A model generated the notes under the pieces. That model was not told the DNA's origin. It made no database searches and saw nothing but the letters and a program-made list of their open reading frames with translations. Shown piece after piece: positions 33,669 to 42,167 of a stretch of 55,955 nt of DNA (the stretch's first letter is position 1; every line of letters begins with the position of its first letter). The stretch is from Halobacteriales archaeon QS_6_71_20 (GTDB taxonomy: Archaea > Halobacteriota > Halobacteria > Halobacteriales > Haloferacaceae). The translations under genes were made by a program, and so were the position numbers. The stretch is from contig PXRU01000030.1 in NCBI GenBank assembly GCA_003020945.1, forward strand, positions 1 through 55,955. The letters run 5' to 3'.

Positions 33669-34256
33669 TCAGCCGCGCTCGACGACGTGGCAGTCGCGAC
33701 ACCGCGCCTCGTAGCTCTCGTCGGCGCCCACGAGGATCGTCGGGTCGTCCTCGTGGGCGGGGTCGCCCCCGATGAGCCGCTGGTTTCGGGCGGCCGGCTC
33801 GCCACAGACCGCACAGATGGCCCGGAACTTGTCGACGTACTCCGCGACCGCCATCAACTCCGGGAGCGGGCGGAACGGCTCGCCGCGGTACGTCTGGTCC
33901 GTTCCCGAGACGATGACCCGGCGGTCGTCGTTCGCCAGGGCCTGACAGACGTCGACGAGCGCGTCCGAGAAGAAGTTCGCCTCGTCGATCGCGACCACCT
34001 CCTCGCCGTTCACCGCGTCGACGACGTCCCACGGCCCGTTGCCCTCGTTGTCGACGACGGTCGCCGTCCGCGAGGCTCCGTTGTGGGTCCCGATCGTCGT
34101 CTCGCCGTACCGGTCGTCGAGGGCGGGCGTGAAGACGGCTATCTCCTGGCCCGCGATCTCCGCCCGACGGAGCCGTCGGAGCACCTCCTCGGTCTTCCCG
34201 GAGAACATCGACCCCGAGATCACCTCGATCCACCCGGAGCCGGTGATCGCGTGCAT
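33669..34256 (-). CDS. tdk: Thymidine kinase
   Basis: A 195-residue TK1-type thymidine kinase that phosphorylates thymidine in salvage. Visible are the P-loop ISGSMFSGKTEEVLRRLRR, the Walker-B-like EVVAIDEANFF, the lid and substrate segment VSGTDQTYRGEPF, and two zinc pairs (CAVCG and CRDC near the C-terminus). The start at 34256 (MHAITGSGWIEV) fits the TATA at 34281-34290. Standard length; no missing motif. Confidence 0.96.
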   Translation of the reverse strand: MHAITGSGWIEVISGSMFSGKTEEVLRRLRRAEIAGQEIAVFTPALDDRYGETTIGTHNGASRTATVVDNEGNGPWDVVDAVNGEEVVAIDEANFFSDALVDVCQALANDDRRVIVSGTDQTYRGEPFRPLPELMAVAEYVDKFRAICAVCGEPAARNQRLIGGDPAHEDDPTILVGADESYEARCRDCHVVERG

Positions 34257-34280
34257 ACCAGTCGACGCCGTGTCCTCCCG

Positions 34281-34296
34281 ACAAAACCGTTGTCCT
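34281..34296 (-). promoter_or_regulatory. Core promoter of tdk
   Basis: Minus-strand GGACAACGGTTTTGT: GACAAC followed by the TATA element, centred 29 bases before the ATG at 34256. Leaderless spacing. Confidence 0.65.
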
Positions 34297-34358
34297 CTCC
34301 CGCTCCCCGGCGACGGACGGCGCCGTCGCTGTCGGGTCGATGTCGGAAGGTTGTGCGT

Positions 34359-34399
34359 GGGTGCTGTCCGTAGGGCGCCCCGAGGGGCGTACAGCACCC
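34359..34399. repeat. Long hairpin between tRNA-Leu and tdk
   Basis: GGGTGCTGT (34359-34367) pairs perfectly with ACAGCACCC (34391-34399), and CGCCC-type arms pair again inside it (34376-34389). Outer bases TGCG and ATGCG extend the stem imperfectly. The left flank repeats TGCGTGGG, the acceptor-end sequence of the tRNA. It could be a terminator of the tRNA transcript, a structured RNA, or a rearranged tRNA fragment. Confidence 0.6.
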
Positions 34400-34430
34400 G
34401 CATCCGTGCGGCGCGGTCGGCGCCGCGTGA

Positions 34431-34455
34431 GATGCGTGTGACCGGATCCGAACCA
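34431..34455. repeat. Duplicated 3' end of tRNA-Leu (att-like)
   Basis: This stretch matches 34511-34535, the 3' end of the tRNA-Leu gene with its T-arm, at 22 of the first 24 positions, exactly 80 bp away and in the same orientation. Tyrosine integrases leave such copies when they insert at tRNA 3' ends. No integrase remains between the copies. The 34457-34510 segment between them is not a foldable second tRNA. Confidence 0.6.
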
Positions 34456-34512
34456 CGGTCGCGCGGAACGCGCTCCCCGGCTCGGATCCGCCCGCGTACG
34501 CATCACGTGGGA

Positions 34513-34597
34513 TGCGTGGGACCGGATTCGAACCGGCGGACCTCTACAGGACAGCGCCCTCAACGCTGCGCCGTTGGCCTGGCTTGGCTACCCACGC
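34513..34597 (-). tRNA. tRNA-Leu (anticodon GAG)
   Basis: Read on the minus strand, an 85-base type II tRNA. The acceptor GCGTGGG pairs with CCCACGC; the D arm is GCC...GGC; the anticodon stem CAGCG/CGCTG closes the loop TTGAGGG with anticodon GAG; a long variable arm (CCTGTAGAGG) is followed by the T arm CCGG-TTCGAAT-CCGG and discriminator A. CCA is not encoded. A GTGCGT-CAGT-ACGCAC hairpin lies just upstream (34601-34616), and TTTAACGG near 34637 is the likely TATA. Confidence 0.95.
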
Positions 34598-34738
34598 ATC
34601 GTGCGTCAGTACGCACCCCGTCGTAACCCGGTTACCGTTAAATGGCTTTCCATCCCGCCCGGTTCGCGCGCCGAACCCCCACACCGCGGCGCGGTCGATC
34701 GGACAACGGCTTTGACCCTCCCGCCCGTCCCTCCGTCA

Positions 34739-35332
34739 ATGAGTACCGACACATCGACCCCGGTTCGCGGGGTCCGCGGGTTCGCTCGCCGGCACAGCCT
34801 CGGCGTCGCGGCCGCGATCTCGGCGGTCGCGCTCGGCCTCGTGTTCGCCGTCGTCGGCGGCGTCGTCCCGGAGACCGCCCTGCCGCGGGCGCCGGCGGCG
34901 GTCGTCGACGCCATCCCGACGCTGAACGCGGTCGTCTCGCTTGCGGCCCTCGCCACGATCCTCGGCGGCGTCCGCGCCGCCCGCGGTCGCGACTACGAGG
35001 CCCACCGCCGGTTCATGCTGGCGACGACGGCGCTGTTCGCGGCGTTCCTCGTGATGTACCTCTACCGGATCGCGCTCGTCGGGACGACGGAGTTCGGCGG
35101 CCCGGCCGCCGTCGAGCGATTCGTCTACCTCCCGCTGCTGGGCGTCCACATCGTCCTCGCGATCGTCTGCGTCCCGCTGGTCGCGTACGTGCTGACGCTC
35201 GCGGCGACCCGCCCCCTGGGCGACCTGTTCGACACCGCGCACGCCCGCGTCGGCCGGATCGCGGCGTCGCTGTGGTTCGTCTCGTTCGCGCTGGGCGTCG
35301 TCGTGTACGCGCTGCTGTATCACGTGTACTGA
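34739..35332 (+). CDS. DUF420 membrane protein (CtaM-like)
   Basis: A 197-residue protein with five predicted membrane segments, including LGLVFAVVGGVVPETALP, MLATTALFAAFLVMYLYRIAL and LLGVHIVLAIVCVPLVAYVL. The conserved AHRRFMLA and HIVLA histidines match the DUF420 family, some of which (CtaM) help mature haem-copper oxidases. No oxidase gene is near. It is leaderless-type, with the ATG at 34739 following a GC-rich region with no clear SD. Confidence 0.85.
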   Translation: MSTDTSTPVRGVRGFARRHSLGVAAAISAVALGLVFAVVGGVVPETALPRAPAAVVDAIPTLNAVVSLAALATILGGVRAARGRDYEAHRRFMLATTALFAAFLVMYLYRIALVGTTEFGGPAAVERFVYLPLLGVHIVLAIVCVPLVAYVLTLAATRPLGDLFDTAHARVGRIAASLWFVSFALGVVVYALLYHVY

Positions 35333-35544
35333 CCCCCGGACGACGAACGGTCCGTTCCCGCCCCGGCGAACGTTGAAATACCAAAGCGCGACCACCCCCG
35401 GCGATGCGGTGAGGACCGCCGCGGGCCGCGAGCGGGTGTGCGACACGACGGTCCGCGGGTCGTCCAGTGTCGCCTGTTCGCACCCCCGAGTCACGGGCAC
35501 CCGTCGGCGAGCGGTCGGCCGAGACCGCCCTCGGGCGTCGCTCG

Positions 35545-37083
35545 TCAGTCGTCCGCCGGCGGCGGCTCCCCGACCGCCGGCCGGCTCACGTCGCGGTCGG
35601 CGGTCTCCCCGTCGATGTCGTACGGGTACTCCCCGGTGACACAGCCCAGACACAGGTCCGCCCTCGACGACGCCAGCGCGTCGGCGACGGCGTCGACCGA
35701 CAGGTACGACAGCGAGTCGGCGGCGATGTCGTCCCGGATCTCCTCGACGGGTCGGCCGGCGGCGATCAGCTCCTCCCGGGTCGCCATGTCGATGCCCATG
35801 TAGCAGGGCGCGACGATGGCCGGCGCGCCGATCCGGACGTGAACCTCCGCGGCGCCGGCGTCGCGCAGCAGCTCCACCAACTGCGTCGACGTCGTGCCGC
35901 GCACGATGGAGTCGTCGATGAGCGTGACGGTCCTCCCCTCGACGGTCGAGCGGATCGGGTTCAGCTTGAGCCGCACTGCCCGCTCGCGCTCGTCCTGGGT
36001 GGGCATGATGAACGTCCGGCCGACGTAGCGGTTCTTCATCAGCCCCTCCGCGAACTCCACCTCGGCGCCGTCCTCGGCGGCCGCGTCCGCGTAGCCGGAG
36101 GCGAACGCGCGCCCGGAGTCGGGCACCGGCATCACCACGTCGGAGTCCACGCCGGACTCCTCCCACAGCGCGCGACCGAGGTCGCGTCGAGCTTCGTACA
36201 CGAGCGTGTCGTCGATCACGGAGTCCGGCCGGGCGAAGTAGACGTGTTCGAAGAAGCAGCGGGCGGTGTGCTCCTCCTCGAACAGCTGGTAGGACTCGAA
36301 GCCGCTCCCGTCGGACTCGAGGACGACGAGCTCGCCCGGGCGCACGTCGCGGACGAGGTCGCCGTCGAGCGTGTCGATCGCCGCCGACTCCGAAGCGAGC
36401 ACGTAGCCGTCCTCCAGCTTCCCGATGCACAGCGGGCGGTTCCCGAGCGGGTCCCGCACGCCCAGCACGGTGTCGTCGTGCATCACCGTCAGCGAGTAGG
36501 AGCCGTGAACGCGGTCCATCGTCCGCTTGACCGCCCGGATGAGGTCGGCCTCGATGAGATTGCGAGCCAGGTCGTGGGCGATCACTTCCGTGTCTCCCCG
36601 GGAGGTGAACGCGTGCCCCGAGGAAGCCAGCTCGTCGCGGATGTCGTCGGCGTTGACCAGGTTCCCGTTGTGGGCGAGCGCGAGCGCGCCCGACTTGAAC
36701 GACACCGAGAACGGCTGTGCACACCGGGCGTTCACGCCGCCGGCGGTCGGGTACCGGACGTGACCGATCCCCGCGGAGCCGGCGAGCCCGTCGAGGTCCG
36801 TCCCGTCGAACGCGTCGCCGACGAGGCCCATCCCGACGTGGCTGTGCTGCTGGAAGCCGTCGTGGGTGGCGATCCCCGCCGAGTCCTGCCCCCGGTGCTG
36901 GAGCGCGTACAGCGAGTAGTACAGCGGCCGCGCGGCGGCTCGGTCGGTCAGGGAGACGCCGACGACGCCGCACTTCTCCGTCGGCCCGTCGGCGGCGGCC
37001 GGCGCTCGATCGCCGTCGTCGAGCGGGTCGGTGAGAGAGGTGACCGGAGCCGCCGCCCCGTTCCCGGGATCGCCCTGTGACAT
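35545..37083 (-). CDS. purF: Amidophosphoribosyltransferase
   Basis: A 512-residue enzyme for the first committed step of purine synthesis (PRPP plus glutamine to phosphoribosylamine). The Ntn nucleophile is Cys38 in KCGVVGVSL, after a 37-residue low-complexity propeptide that has to be removed for activity. Glutaminase segments ALQHRGQDSAGIA, GHVRYPTAGG and NGNLVN follow, and the PRPP loop VTLIDDSIVRGTTSTQLVELL is intact. Downstream on the same strand it ends in an acidic Pro-rich tail. The region 37084-37281 upstream holds its promoter and a CCGCCGG...CCGGCGG stem (37253-37273), which may end the L37e transcript. Confidence 0.96.
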   Translation of the reverse strand: MSQGDPGNGAAAPVTSLTDPLDDGDRAPAAADGPTEKCGVVGVSLTDRAAARPLYYSLYALQHRGQDSAGIATHDGFQQHSHVGMGLVGDAFDGTDLDGLAGSAGIGHVRYPTAGGVNARCAQPFSVSFKSGALALAHNGNLVNADDIRDELASSGHAFTSRGDTEVIAHDLARNLIEADLIRAVKRTMDRVHGSYSLTVMHDDTVLGVRDPLGNRPLCIGKLEDGYVLASESAAIDTLDGDLVRDVRPGELVVLESDGSGFESYQLFEEEHTARCFFEHVYFARPDSVIDDTLVYEARRDLGRALWEESGVDSDVVMPVPDSGRAFASGYADAAAEDGAEVEFAEGLMKNRYVGRTFIMPTQDERERAVRLKLNPIRSTVEGRTVTLIDDSIVRGTTSTQLVELLRDAGAAEVHVRIGAPAIVAPCYMGIDMATREELIAAGRPVEEIRDDIAADSLSYLSVDAVADALASSRADLCLGCVTGEYPYDIDGETADRDVSRPAVGEPPPADD

Positions 37084-37281
37084 GAGTCGGTCTGGGCGCT
37101 CGCGTCACAAAAATCCCCGTTATCGTGCGTAGGTCGCCGGCGGAATCGGCCGAGGTATGCACGTACGTGTTCCCTGCGGGCGATCCCGAGGCGTAACGGC
37201 CGACGGGCTACCGGTGTGAGATAGCTCGCGAGAAGCGGTCGGACCGGAGTACCCGCCGGCAGGGTACCGGCGGTGAGCGGC

Positions 37282-37458
37282 TCAGTTGTCGCCCGCCTTC
37301 GACTGCCACTCGTAGTCGCGCCGCTTCGCCGACTTGCCGAAGCCGCACGAGGAGCACTGCTTCTTCTTCACGTGGTACGACTTCTCGCCGCAGCGTCGAC
37401 ACTTGACGTGTGTCGTCTTGTTCTTCTTCCCCTGAGACGGCGTGCCGGCTCCGGTCAT
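37282..37458 (-). CDS. rpl37e: Ribosomal protein L37e
   Basis: A 58-residue zinc-ribbon ribosomal protein: [20 protein letters not shown] with two CxxC pairs (CRRC and CSSC), and the basic [12 protein letters not shown] tail. All four zinc Cys are present. Its ATG overlaps the lsm stop by four bases (ATGA), a conserved archaeal lsm-L37e pair. It is too short to stand out by ORF length alone and was found by reading the region. Confidence 0.96.
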   Translation of the reverse strand: MTGAGTPSQGKKNKTTHVKCRRCGEKSYHVKKKQCSSCGFGKSAKRRDYEWQSKAGDN

Positions 37459-37670
37459 ACGTTGATCGAGACGACGTTGTCGCCACGGATAATCGTTGTG
37501 TCTTCCACCTCGTCGTCGGTCGTTCCCTCCAGTTCGGTGGGGTCGAGCACGACGTTCATGTGCTGGTCGTAGCCTGCGAGCACGCCGAAGTGAGCGGTGT
37601 CGTCCTTGAGCCGGACGGTCACCGGCGTGTCGAGGGCCTCCTCGAGGACGTCGAGTGGGCGGCCTGTCAT
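37455..37670 (-). CDS. lsm: Sm-like archaeal protein (Lsm)
   Basis: A 71-residue Sm protein forming ring oligomers that bind U-rich RNA. Sm1 ([27 protein letters not shown]) and Sm2 ([14 protein letters not shown]) motifs are complete, with the RGDNV signature. First gene of the lsm-rpl37e pair; co-translation is suggested by the overlap. The TATA-like GCTTAAAC on the minus strand lies about 28 bases upstream. Confidence 0.96.
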   Translation of the reverse strand: MTGRPLDVLEEALDTPVTVRLKDDTAHFGVLAGYDQHMNVVLDPTELEGTTDDEVEDTTIIRGDNVVSINV

Positions 37671-37987
37671 ACCGGGCCGTCGTTCGATTCGGGTTTAAGC
37701 GTACCGGACCGGACGGGAGACCGACGGACCGCGTGGCGATGCCGTGACACGACCCGTCGGGCCGACGAGTGGGCGCCGAACCCGAGCAGTTTTATCACCG
37801 GACGTGTACAGTTCTGACACCAGAGCCCGCGGGTAAGTACGGGACCGACCCGTATAGCGGGATGCGGACCGACGCGCTGCAAGACGCCGGGGTCCACAGC
37901 GACCCGTACCGTACCGGGGCTTTCCGTACGAGCATCGGCCGCGCGCGACGCGCGGAGTTCACGCTCGCAACACCGAGACCAAACCAC
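37671..37987 (+). other. Intergenic region with probable long RNase J leader
   Basis: Besides the lsm promoter (37695 region), this holds TTTTATC at about 37791, a TATA that would start a leader of about 170 bases for the RNase J gene. The leader contains an ATG at 37862 in frame with RNase J; using it would add 42 residues not seen in relatives, so it is not taken as the start. I see no RNA gene or further ORF here. Confidence 0.5.
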
Positions 37988-39340
37988 ATGGAAGTAGAAA
38001 TCGCGACAATCGGCGGCTACGAGGAAGTCGGCCGCCAGATGACGGCAGTCCGCGCAGGGAGCGACATCGTCGTGTTCGACATGGGCCTCAACCTGAGTCA
38101 GGTCCTGATCCACGACAACGTCGAGACGGAGAAGATGCACAGCCTGGACCTCATCGACATGGGCGCCATCCCGGACGACCGGGTCATGAGCGACATGGAG
38201 GGCGACGTGCAGGCCATCGTGCCGACGCACGGTCACCTCGACCACATCGGCGCCATCTCGAAGCTGGCCCACCGGTACGACGCGCCGATCGTCACGGCGC
38301 CGTTCACCATCGAACTGGTGAAACAGGAGGTTCAAAGCGAGAACAAGTTCAACGTCGACAACGACCTCGTGGCGATGGAGGCCGGCGAGACGATGTCCAT
38401 CGGCGACTCGGGCAACGTCGAACTGGAGTTCGTCCACGTCACCCACTCGATCATCGACGCGATCAACCCGGTCGTCCACACGCCCGAGGGCTCGGTCGTG
38501 TACGGCCTCGACAAGCGGATGGACCACTCGCCGGTCCTCGAGGACCCCATCGACATGAAGCGCTTCCGGGAGATCGGCCGCGAGGGCGAGGGCGTCCTCT
38601 GTTACATCGAGGACTGCACGAACGCCGGTCGGAAGGGCCGAACCCCCTCGGAGTCGCACGCGCGCAACCACGTGAAGGACACCCTGATGAGCATGGAGGA
38701 CTACGACGGCGGCATCGTCGCCACGACGTTCTCCTCGCACGTCTCCCGCGTCTCCTCGCTCGTCGAGTTCGCACAGGAGATGGGCCGCGAGCCCGTGCTC
38801 CTCGGGCGGTCGATGGAGAAGTACTCCGGCACCGCCGAGCGGCTGGACTTCGTCGACTTCCCGGACGACCTCGGGATGTACGGCCACCGGAAGTCCGTCG
38901 ACCGCACGTTCAAGCGGATCATGCAGGAGGGGAAGGAGAACTACCTCCCGATCGTCACGGGCCACCAGGGCGAGCCGCGCGCGATGCTCACCCGCATGGG
39001 TCGCGGCGAGACCCCGTACGAACTGGACGAGGGCGACAAGGTCGTCTTCTCGGCCCGGGTCATCCCGGAGCCGACCAACGAGGGGCAGCGCTACCAGTCC
39101 GAGCGCCTGCTGAAGATGCAGGGCGCCCGCATCTACGACGACATTCACGTTTCGGGCCACCTCCGCGAGGAGGGGCACTACACCATGCTCGACGCGCTGG
39201 AGCCCCAGCACGTCGTCCCGGCCCACCAGGACATGAAAGGCTTCGCGCCGTACGTCGACCTCGCCAGCCGGAGGGGGTACAAGCTCGGGCGTGACCTCCA
39301 CGTCACGCAGAACGGCAACATGATCCAGCTGACGGAGTGA
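37988..39340 (+). CDS. rnj: Ribonuclease J (archaeal, beta-CASP)
   Basis: A 450-residue metallo-beta-lactamase/beta-CASP nuclease with 5'-3' exonuclease activity on RNA. Metal motifs are [13 protein letters not shown] (HxHxDH), HVTHSIIDA (motif 3), EDCTNAG (motif 4) and the beta-[25 protein letters not shown] and final VPAHQD. All ligands are present. It is followed two bases later by idsA. The start [18 protein letters not shown] is used because it is the conserved N-terminus. Confidence 0.95.
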   Translation: MEVEIATIGGYEEVGRQMTAVRAGSDIVVFDMGLNLSQVLIHDNVETEKMHSLDLIDMGAIPDDRVMSDMEGDVQAIVPTHGHLDHIGAISKLAHRYDAPIVTAPFTIELVKQEVQSENKFNVDNDLVAMEAGETMSIGDSGNVELEFVHVTHSIIDAINPVVHTPEGSVVYGLDKRMDHSPVLEDPIDMKRFREIGREGEGVLCYIEDCTNAGRKGRTPSESHARNHVKDTLMSMEDYDGGIVATTFSSHVSRVSSLVEFAQEMGREPVLLGRSMEKYSGTAERLDFVDFPDDLGMYGHRKSVDRTFKRIMQEGKENYLPIVTGHQGEPRAMLTRMGRGETPYELDEGDKVVFSARVIPEPTNEGQRYQSERLLKMQGARIYDDIHVSGHLREEGHYTMLDALEPQHVVPAHQDMKGFAPYVDLASRRGYKLGRDLHVTQNGNMIQLTE

Positions 39341-39342
39341 CG

Positions 39343-40392
39343 ATGACGCAGGACGCGACCGCCGAACGGGTGCTCGCGGCGGTCCGACAGCGCCGCGACC
39401 GCGTCAACGACGCCATCGACGAGGACCTGCCGATGGCGGAGCCCGAGCGACTGTACGAGGCGACCCGGTACATCATCGAGGCCGGCGGCAAGCGCCTCCG
39501 GCCGACGGCCGCGCTCCTCGTGGCCGAGTCGCTCGCCGAGGTCGACGCCGACGCCGGGACCGACTACCGGTCGTTCCCCGCGCTGGGCGGCGAGCGGTTC
39601 GACCTCATGCGCGCGGCGGTCAGCGTCGAGGTGATCCAGTCGTTCACCCTCATCCACGACGACATCATGGACGACGACGACCTCCGGCGGGGCGAGCCGG
39701 CGGTCCACCGCGCGTACGACACCGAGACGGCGATCCTCGCCGGCGACACGCTGTACGCGAAGGCGTTCGAGCTGCTGTCGGGCGCCGGCGCCGCGCCGGC
39801 GAACACGGTCGAGGCGGTCAACCGGCTCGCGTCCGCGTGCACCCGCATCTGCGAGGGCCAGTCGCTCGACGTGGAGTTCGAGAACCGCGACGGCGTGACG
39901 CCCGAGGAGTACCTGGAGATGGTCGAGCTGAAGACGGCCGTCCTCTACGGCGCCTCCGCCGCCATCCCGGCGGTGCTGATGGGCGCCGACGACGGGACCG
40001 TCCGGTCGCTGTACGAGTACGGCGTCGACTCCGGGCGCGCGTTCCAGATCCAGGACGACGTCCTCGACCTGACGGTGCCGTCCGAGAAGCTGGGCAAACA
40101 GCGCGGCTCCGACCTCGTCGAGGGGAAGGAGACGCTCATCACCCTCCACGCGCGCCAGCAGGGCGTCGACGTGGACGGGCTGGTGAGCGCGGAGACGCCC
40201 GCCGAGGTGAGCGAGTCGGCGGTCGACGACGCCGTCGCCGTCCTCGAGGAGGCCGGCTCCATCGCGTACGCCCGCGAGATGGCCGAGGACCTCACCGAGC
40301 GGTCGAAGGAGCGACTGTCGGTGCTGCCCGAGAGCGAGGGCCGCGACCTGCTTGCGGACCTGGCGGACTACCTCATCTCCCGCGGCTACTGA
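39343..40392 (+). CDS. idsA: Geranylgeranyl/farnesyl diphosphate synthase
   Basis: A 349-residue polyprenyl synthase for archaeal lipid chains. It has GGKRLRP, the first aspartate-rich motif LIHDDIMDDDDLRRG, the KTAVLY lysine region and the second motif FQIQDDVLDL. Both Asp motifs are intact. It begins two bases after the rnj stop and is co-transcribed with it, an order shared by many haloarchaea. Residues near the first motif suggest long-chain (C15-C20) product, but chain length cannot be settled by eye. Confidence 0.95.
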   Translation: MTQDATAERVLAAVRQRRDRVNDAIDEDLPMAEPERLYEATRYIIEAGGKRLRPTAALLVAESLAEVDADAGTDYRSFPALGGERFDLMRAAVSVEVIQSFTLIHDDIMDDDDLRRGEPAVHRAYDTETAILAGDTLYAKAFELLSGAGAAPANTVEAVNRLASACTRICEGQSLDVEFENRDGVTPEEYLEMVELKTAVLYGASAAIPAVLMGADDGTVRSLYEYGVDSGRAFQIQDDVLDLTVPSEKLGKQRGSDLVEGKETLITLHARQQGVDVDGLVSAETPAEVSESAVDDAVAVLEEAGSIAYAREMAEDLTERSKERLSVLPESEGRDLLADLADYLISRGY

Positions 40393-40578
40393 GCGGTCCG
40401 GGCCGCCCCCCCGGTCTCCCGGGGCGGCTTCCGACCGACGGGACGAAGCGTGCGGTCCGGGACCGAGTCGGGAGCGCCGCGGCCGGAGCCGGTCCGTGCG
40501 GGGCGAGGCGACGCGGTGGTCGGGGAACGTGCGGCCGCAACGGAAACGCCGAAGTCACTCCCGGCCGGCGGTCCGACC

Positions 40579-41490
40579 GTGAGTTCCGCCCGCAACGCCG
40601 CCCTCTTTCTCGCGCTCGGCCTCTGCTGGGGCGCGAGCTTCCCCGCCATCGAGGTGGGGCTGACCGAACTCGACCCGCTGCTGCTGGGCGCGTACCGCTT
40701 CGACGTGGGCGCGCTCGTCGCGCTCGCGTACGTCGGCTGGCGCTCGGCGGAGCCGCTCCCGAACACGCGCGGCGACATCGCCGCGGTCGCGGTCGCCGGC
40801 CTCCTGTTCGTCGTGGCCAACATCACCTTCCTCGCGTACGGACAGCGGTACACCACCGGCGGGATCGCCTCGATCGTGTACAGCCTCAACCCGATCCTCA
40901 CGACGTTTTTCACCGTCCGGCTGCTGGGCGAGGGGAGTCTCGACCTCCGGGGGTACGTCGGCGTCGTCCTCGGCGTCGCCGGCGTCGCGCTGGTGGCCCA
41001 GCCCTCCCCGCGGAATCTCGCGGGCGACACGACGATCGGCGTGTCGTTCGTGTTCGTCGCCGCCGTCGCCGTCTCGTTCGGCAGCGTCGCGATCCGGTGG
41101 CTCGACCCGGAGTCGGAGGCGCTCCCGCGCACCGCCTGGGGGATGGCGCTGGGGGCGGCGGTGCTGCACGTCGGCAGCCTCACCGTCGGCGAGCCGCAGG
41201 CGGTCCCCGCCGCGCTGTCGACCGACGTGGTCGCCGCGCTGGCGTTCCTCGGGGTGTTCTCCTCGGCGGTCGGCTACGCCATCTACTTCGGGCTGCTCGA
41301 CGCGCTCGGCCCGTTCGAGATCAACCTCGTGAGCTACGTCGTTCCGGTGGTCGCCACGCTGTTGGGCGCGCTGCTGCTCGCGGAGCCGGTGACGCCGCTC
41401 ACCGTGCTCGGCTTCGTCGCGGTCGTCGTCGGCTTCGGGCTGGTCAAACGCGAGGCGATCCGGCGAGAACTGCGCGCCCGCCCGCGGTGA
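40579..41490 (+). CDS. EamA/DMT family transporter
   Basis: A 303-residue drug/metabolite transporter with ten predicted membrane helices in two EamA repeats (ALGLCWGASFPAIEVGL in the first, AFLGVFSSAVGYAIYFGLL in the second). The GTG at 40579 starts exactly at the first helix; upstream in-frame codons are an Arg/Gly/Ala-rich string unlike the family. The 186-base gap to idsA shows no other gene. Substrate not predictable. Confidence 0.85.
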   Translation: MSSARNAALFLALGLCWGASFPAIEVGLTELDPLLLGAYRFDVGALVALAYVGWRSAEPLPNTRGDIAAVAVAGLLFVVANITFLAYGQRYTTGGIASIVYSLNPILTTFFTVRLLGEGSLDLRGYVGVVLGVAGVALVAQPSPRNLAGDTTIGVSFVFVAAVAVSFGSVAIRWLDPESEALPRTAWGMALGAAVLHVGSLTVGEPQAVPAALSTDVVAALAFLGVFSSAVGYAIYFGLLDALGPFEINLVSYVVPVVATLLGALLLAEPVTPLTVLGFVAVVVGFGLVKREAIRRELRARPR

Positions 41491-41546
41491 AGGGTCGCTC
41501 GGGATGAGAACCCCTTCGGACGAGCGGTCGTCCAATGCGAGAGACC

Positions 41547-41580
41547 ACTCGAAGCGAGGGGCCAGTCGAAGCGATGGGCC
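41547..41580. repeat. Tandem 17-bp repeat
   Basis: Two adjacent 17-bp copies (41547-41563 and 41564-41580, ASTCGAAGCGAKGGGCC) differ at two positions. They lie in the convergent gap between the EamA transporter and bcp, where nothing else is visible. Confidence 0.55.
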
Positions 41581-41613
41581 GACCGTCTCGGGGAGCCGTC
41601 GGTCGGGACGCCG

Positions 41614-42087
41614 CTACGCCCCGTCGCGGAGCTCGTCGAGGTCCGCAAGCAGCTCCTCGGCGTGGTCCTCGGGGGAGACCCCCTCGTAGGTCCGCTCGAT
41701 CCGGCCGTCCGGGCCGACGAGGTACGTGTTGCGGAAGACGCCCTCGACGACGTTGCCGAACACGTTCTTCTCGCCGTATGAGTCGTACGCCGACGCGACC
41801 GTTCCGTCCTCGTCGGAGAGCAGCTGGAACGGGAGGTCGTGTTTCCGGGCGAAGTCGGTGAGGTCGTCGACCGGGTCGTCGCTCACGCCGAGGACCGCGG
41901 CGTCGCGCGCCTCGAACTCGTCGTGTGCGTCGCGGAACCCGCACGCCTCCGTCGTGCAGCCGGGCGTGTCCGCACGCGGGTAGAAGTACAGGACGACGCG
42001 ACAGCCCTCGAACTCCGACAGCGAGACCTCGCGACCGACGTGGTCCGGGAGCGTGAAGCCGGGCGCCTCGGTTCCGGTATCGAGCAT
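41614..42087 (-). CDS. bcp: Peroxiredoxin (Bcp/PrxQ type)
   Basis: A 157-residue thiol peroxidase reducing hydroperoxides. The peroxidatic Cys is in ADTPGCTTEACGFRD, with the second Cys five residues later as in two-Cys PrxQ enzymes. LPFQLLSDEDGTVA and KNVFGNVVEGVFRNTYLVG complete the thioredoxin-like fold. The ATG at 42087 gives MLDTGTEAPGFTLPDH, the standard start. It is downstream of the GINS gene on the same strand. Confidence 0.95.
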   Translation of the reverse strand: MLDTGTEAPGFTLPDHVGREVSLSEFEGCRVVLYFYPRADTPGCTTEACGFRDAHDEFEARDAAVLGVSDDPVDDLTDFARKHDLPFQLLSDEDGTVASAYDSYGEKNVFGNVVEGVFRNTYLVGPDGRIERTYEGVSPEDHAEELLADLDELRDGA

Positions 42088-42167
42088 GGCCGGGGTGTCG
42101 GGGGCCGTATGAAAAGCGGTGTCGATGGCCGCCGACGGCGGGGTCGGTCGGCGCCCCAGCGGGCGAG

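Noticed and set aside
34431..34505. Second tRNA gene next to tRNA-Leu
   Set aside because: Only the T-arm/3' end copy matches; the 5' acceptor, D arm and anticodon stem do not form, so it is treated as a repeat.
37253..37273. CCGCCGG/CCGGCGG hairpin as an intrinsic terminator of L37e
   Set aside because: No T-rich tract follows on the minus strand; the evidence is too weak for a terminator call.
37769..37987. In-frame upstream extension of RNase J (up to 73 residues)
   Set aside because: The extension has no similarity to the conserved start [13 protein letters not shown], and overlaps the presumed TATA region.
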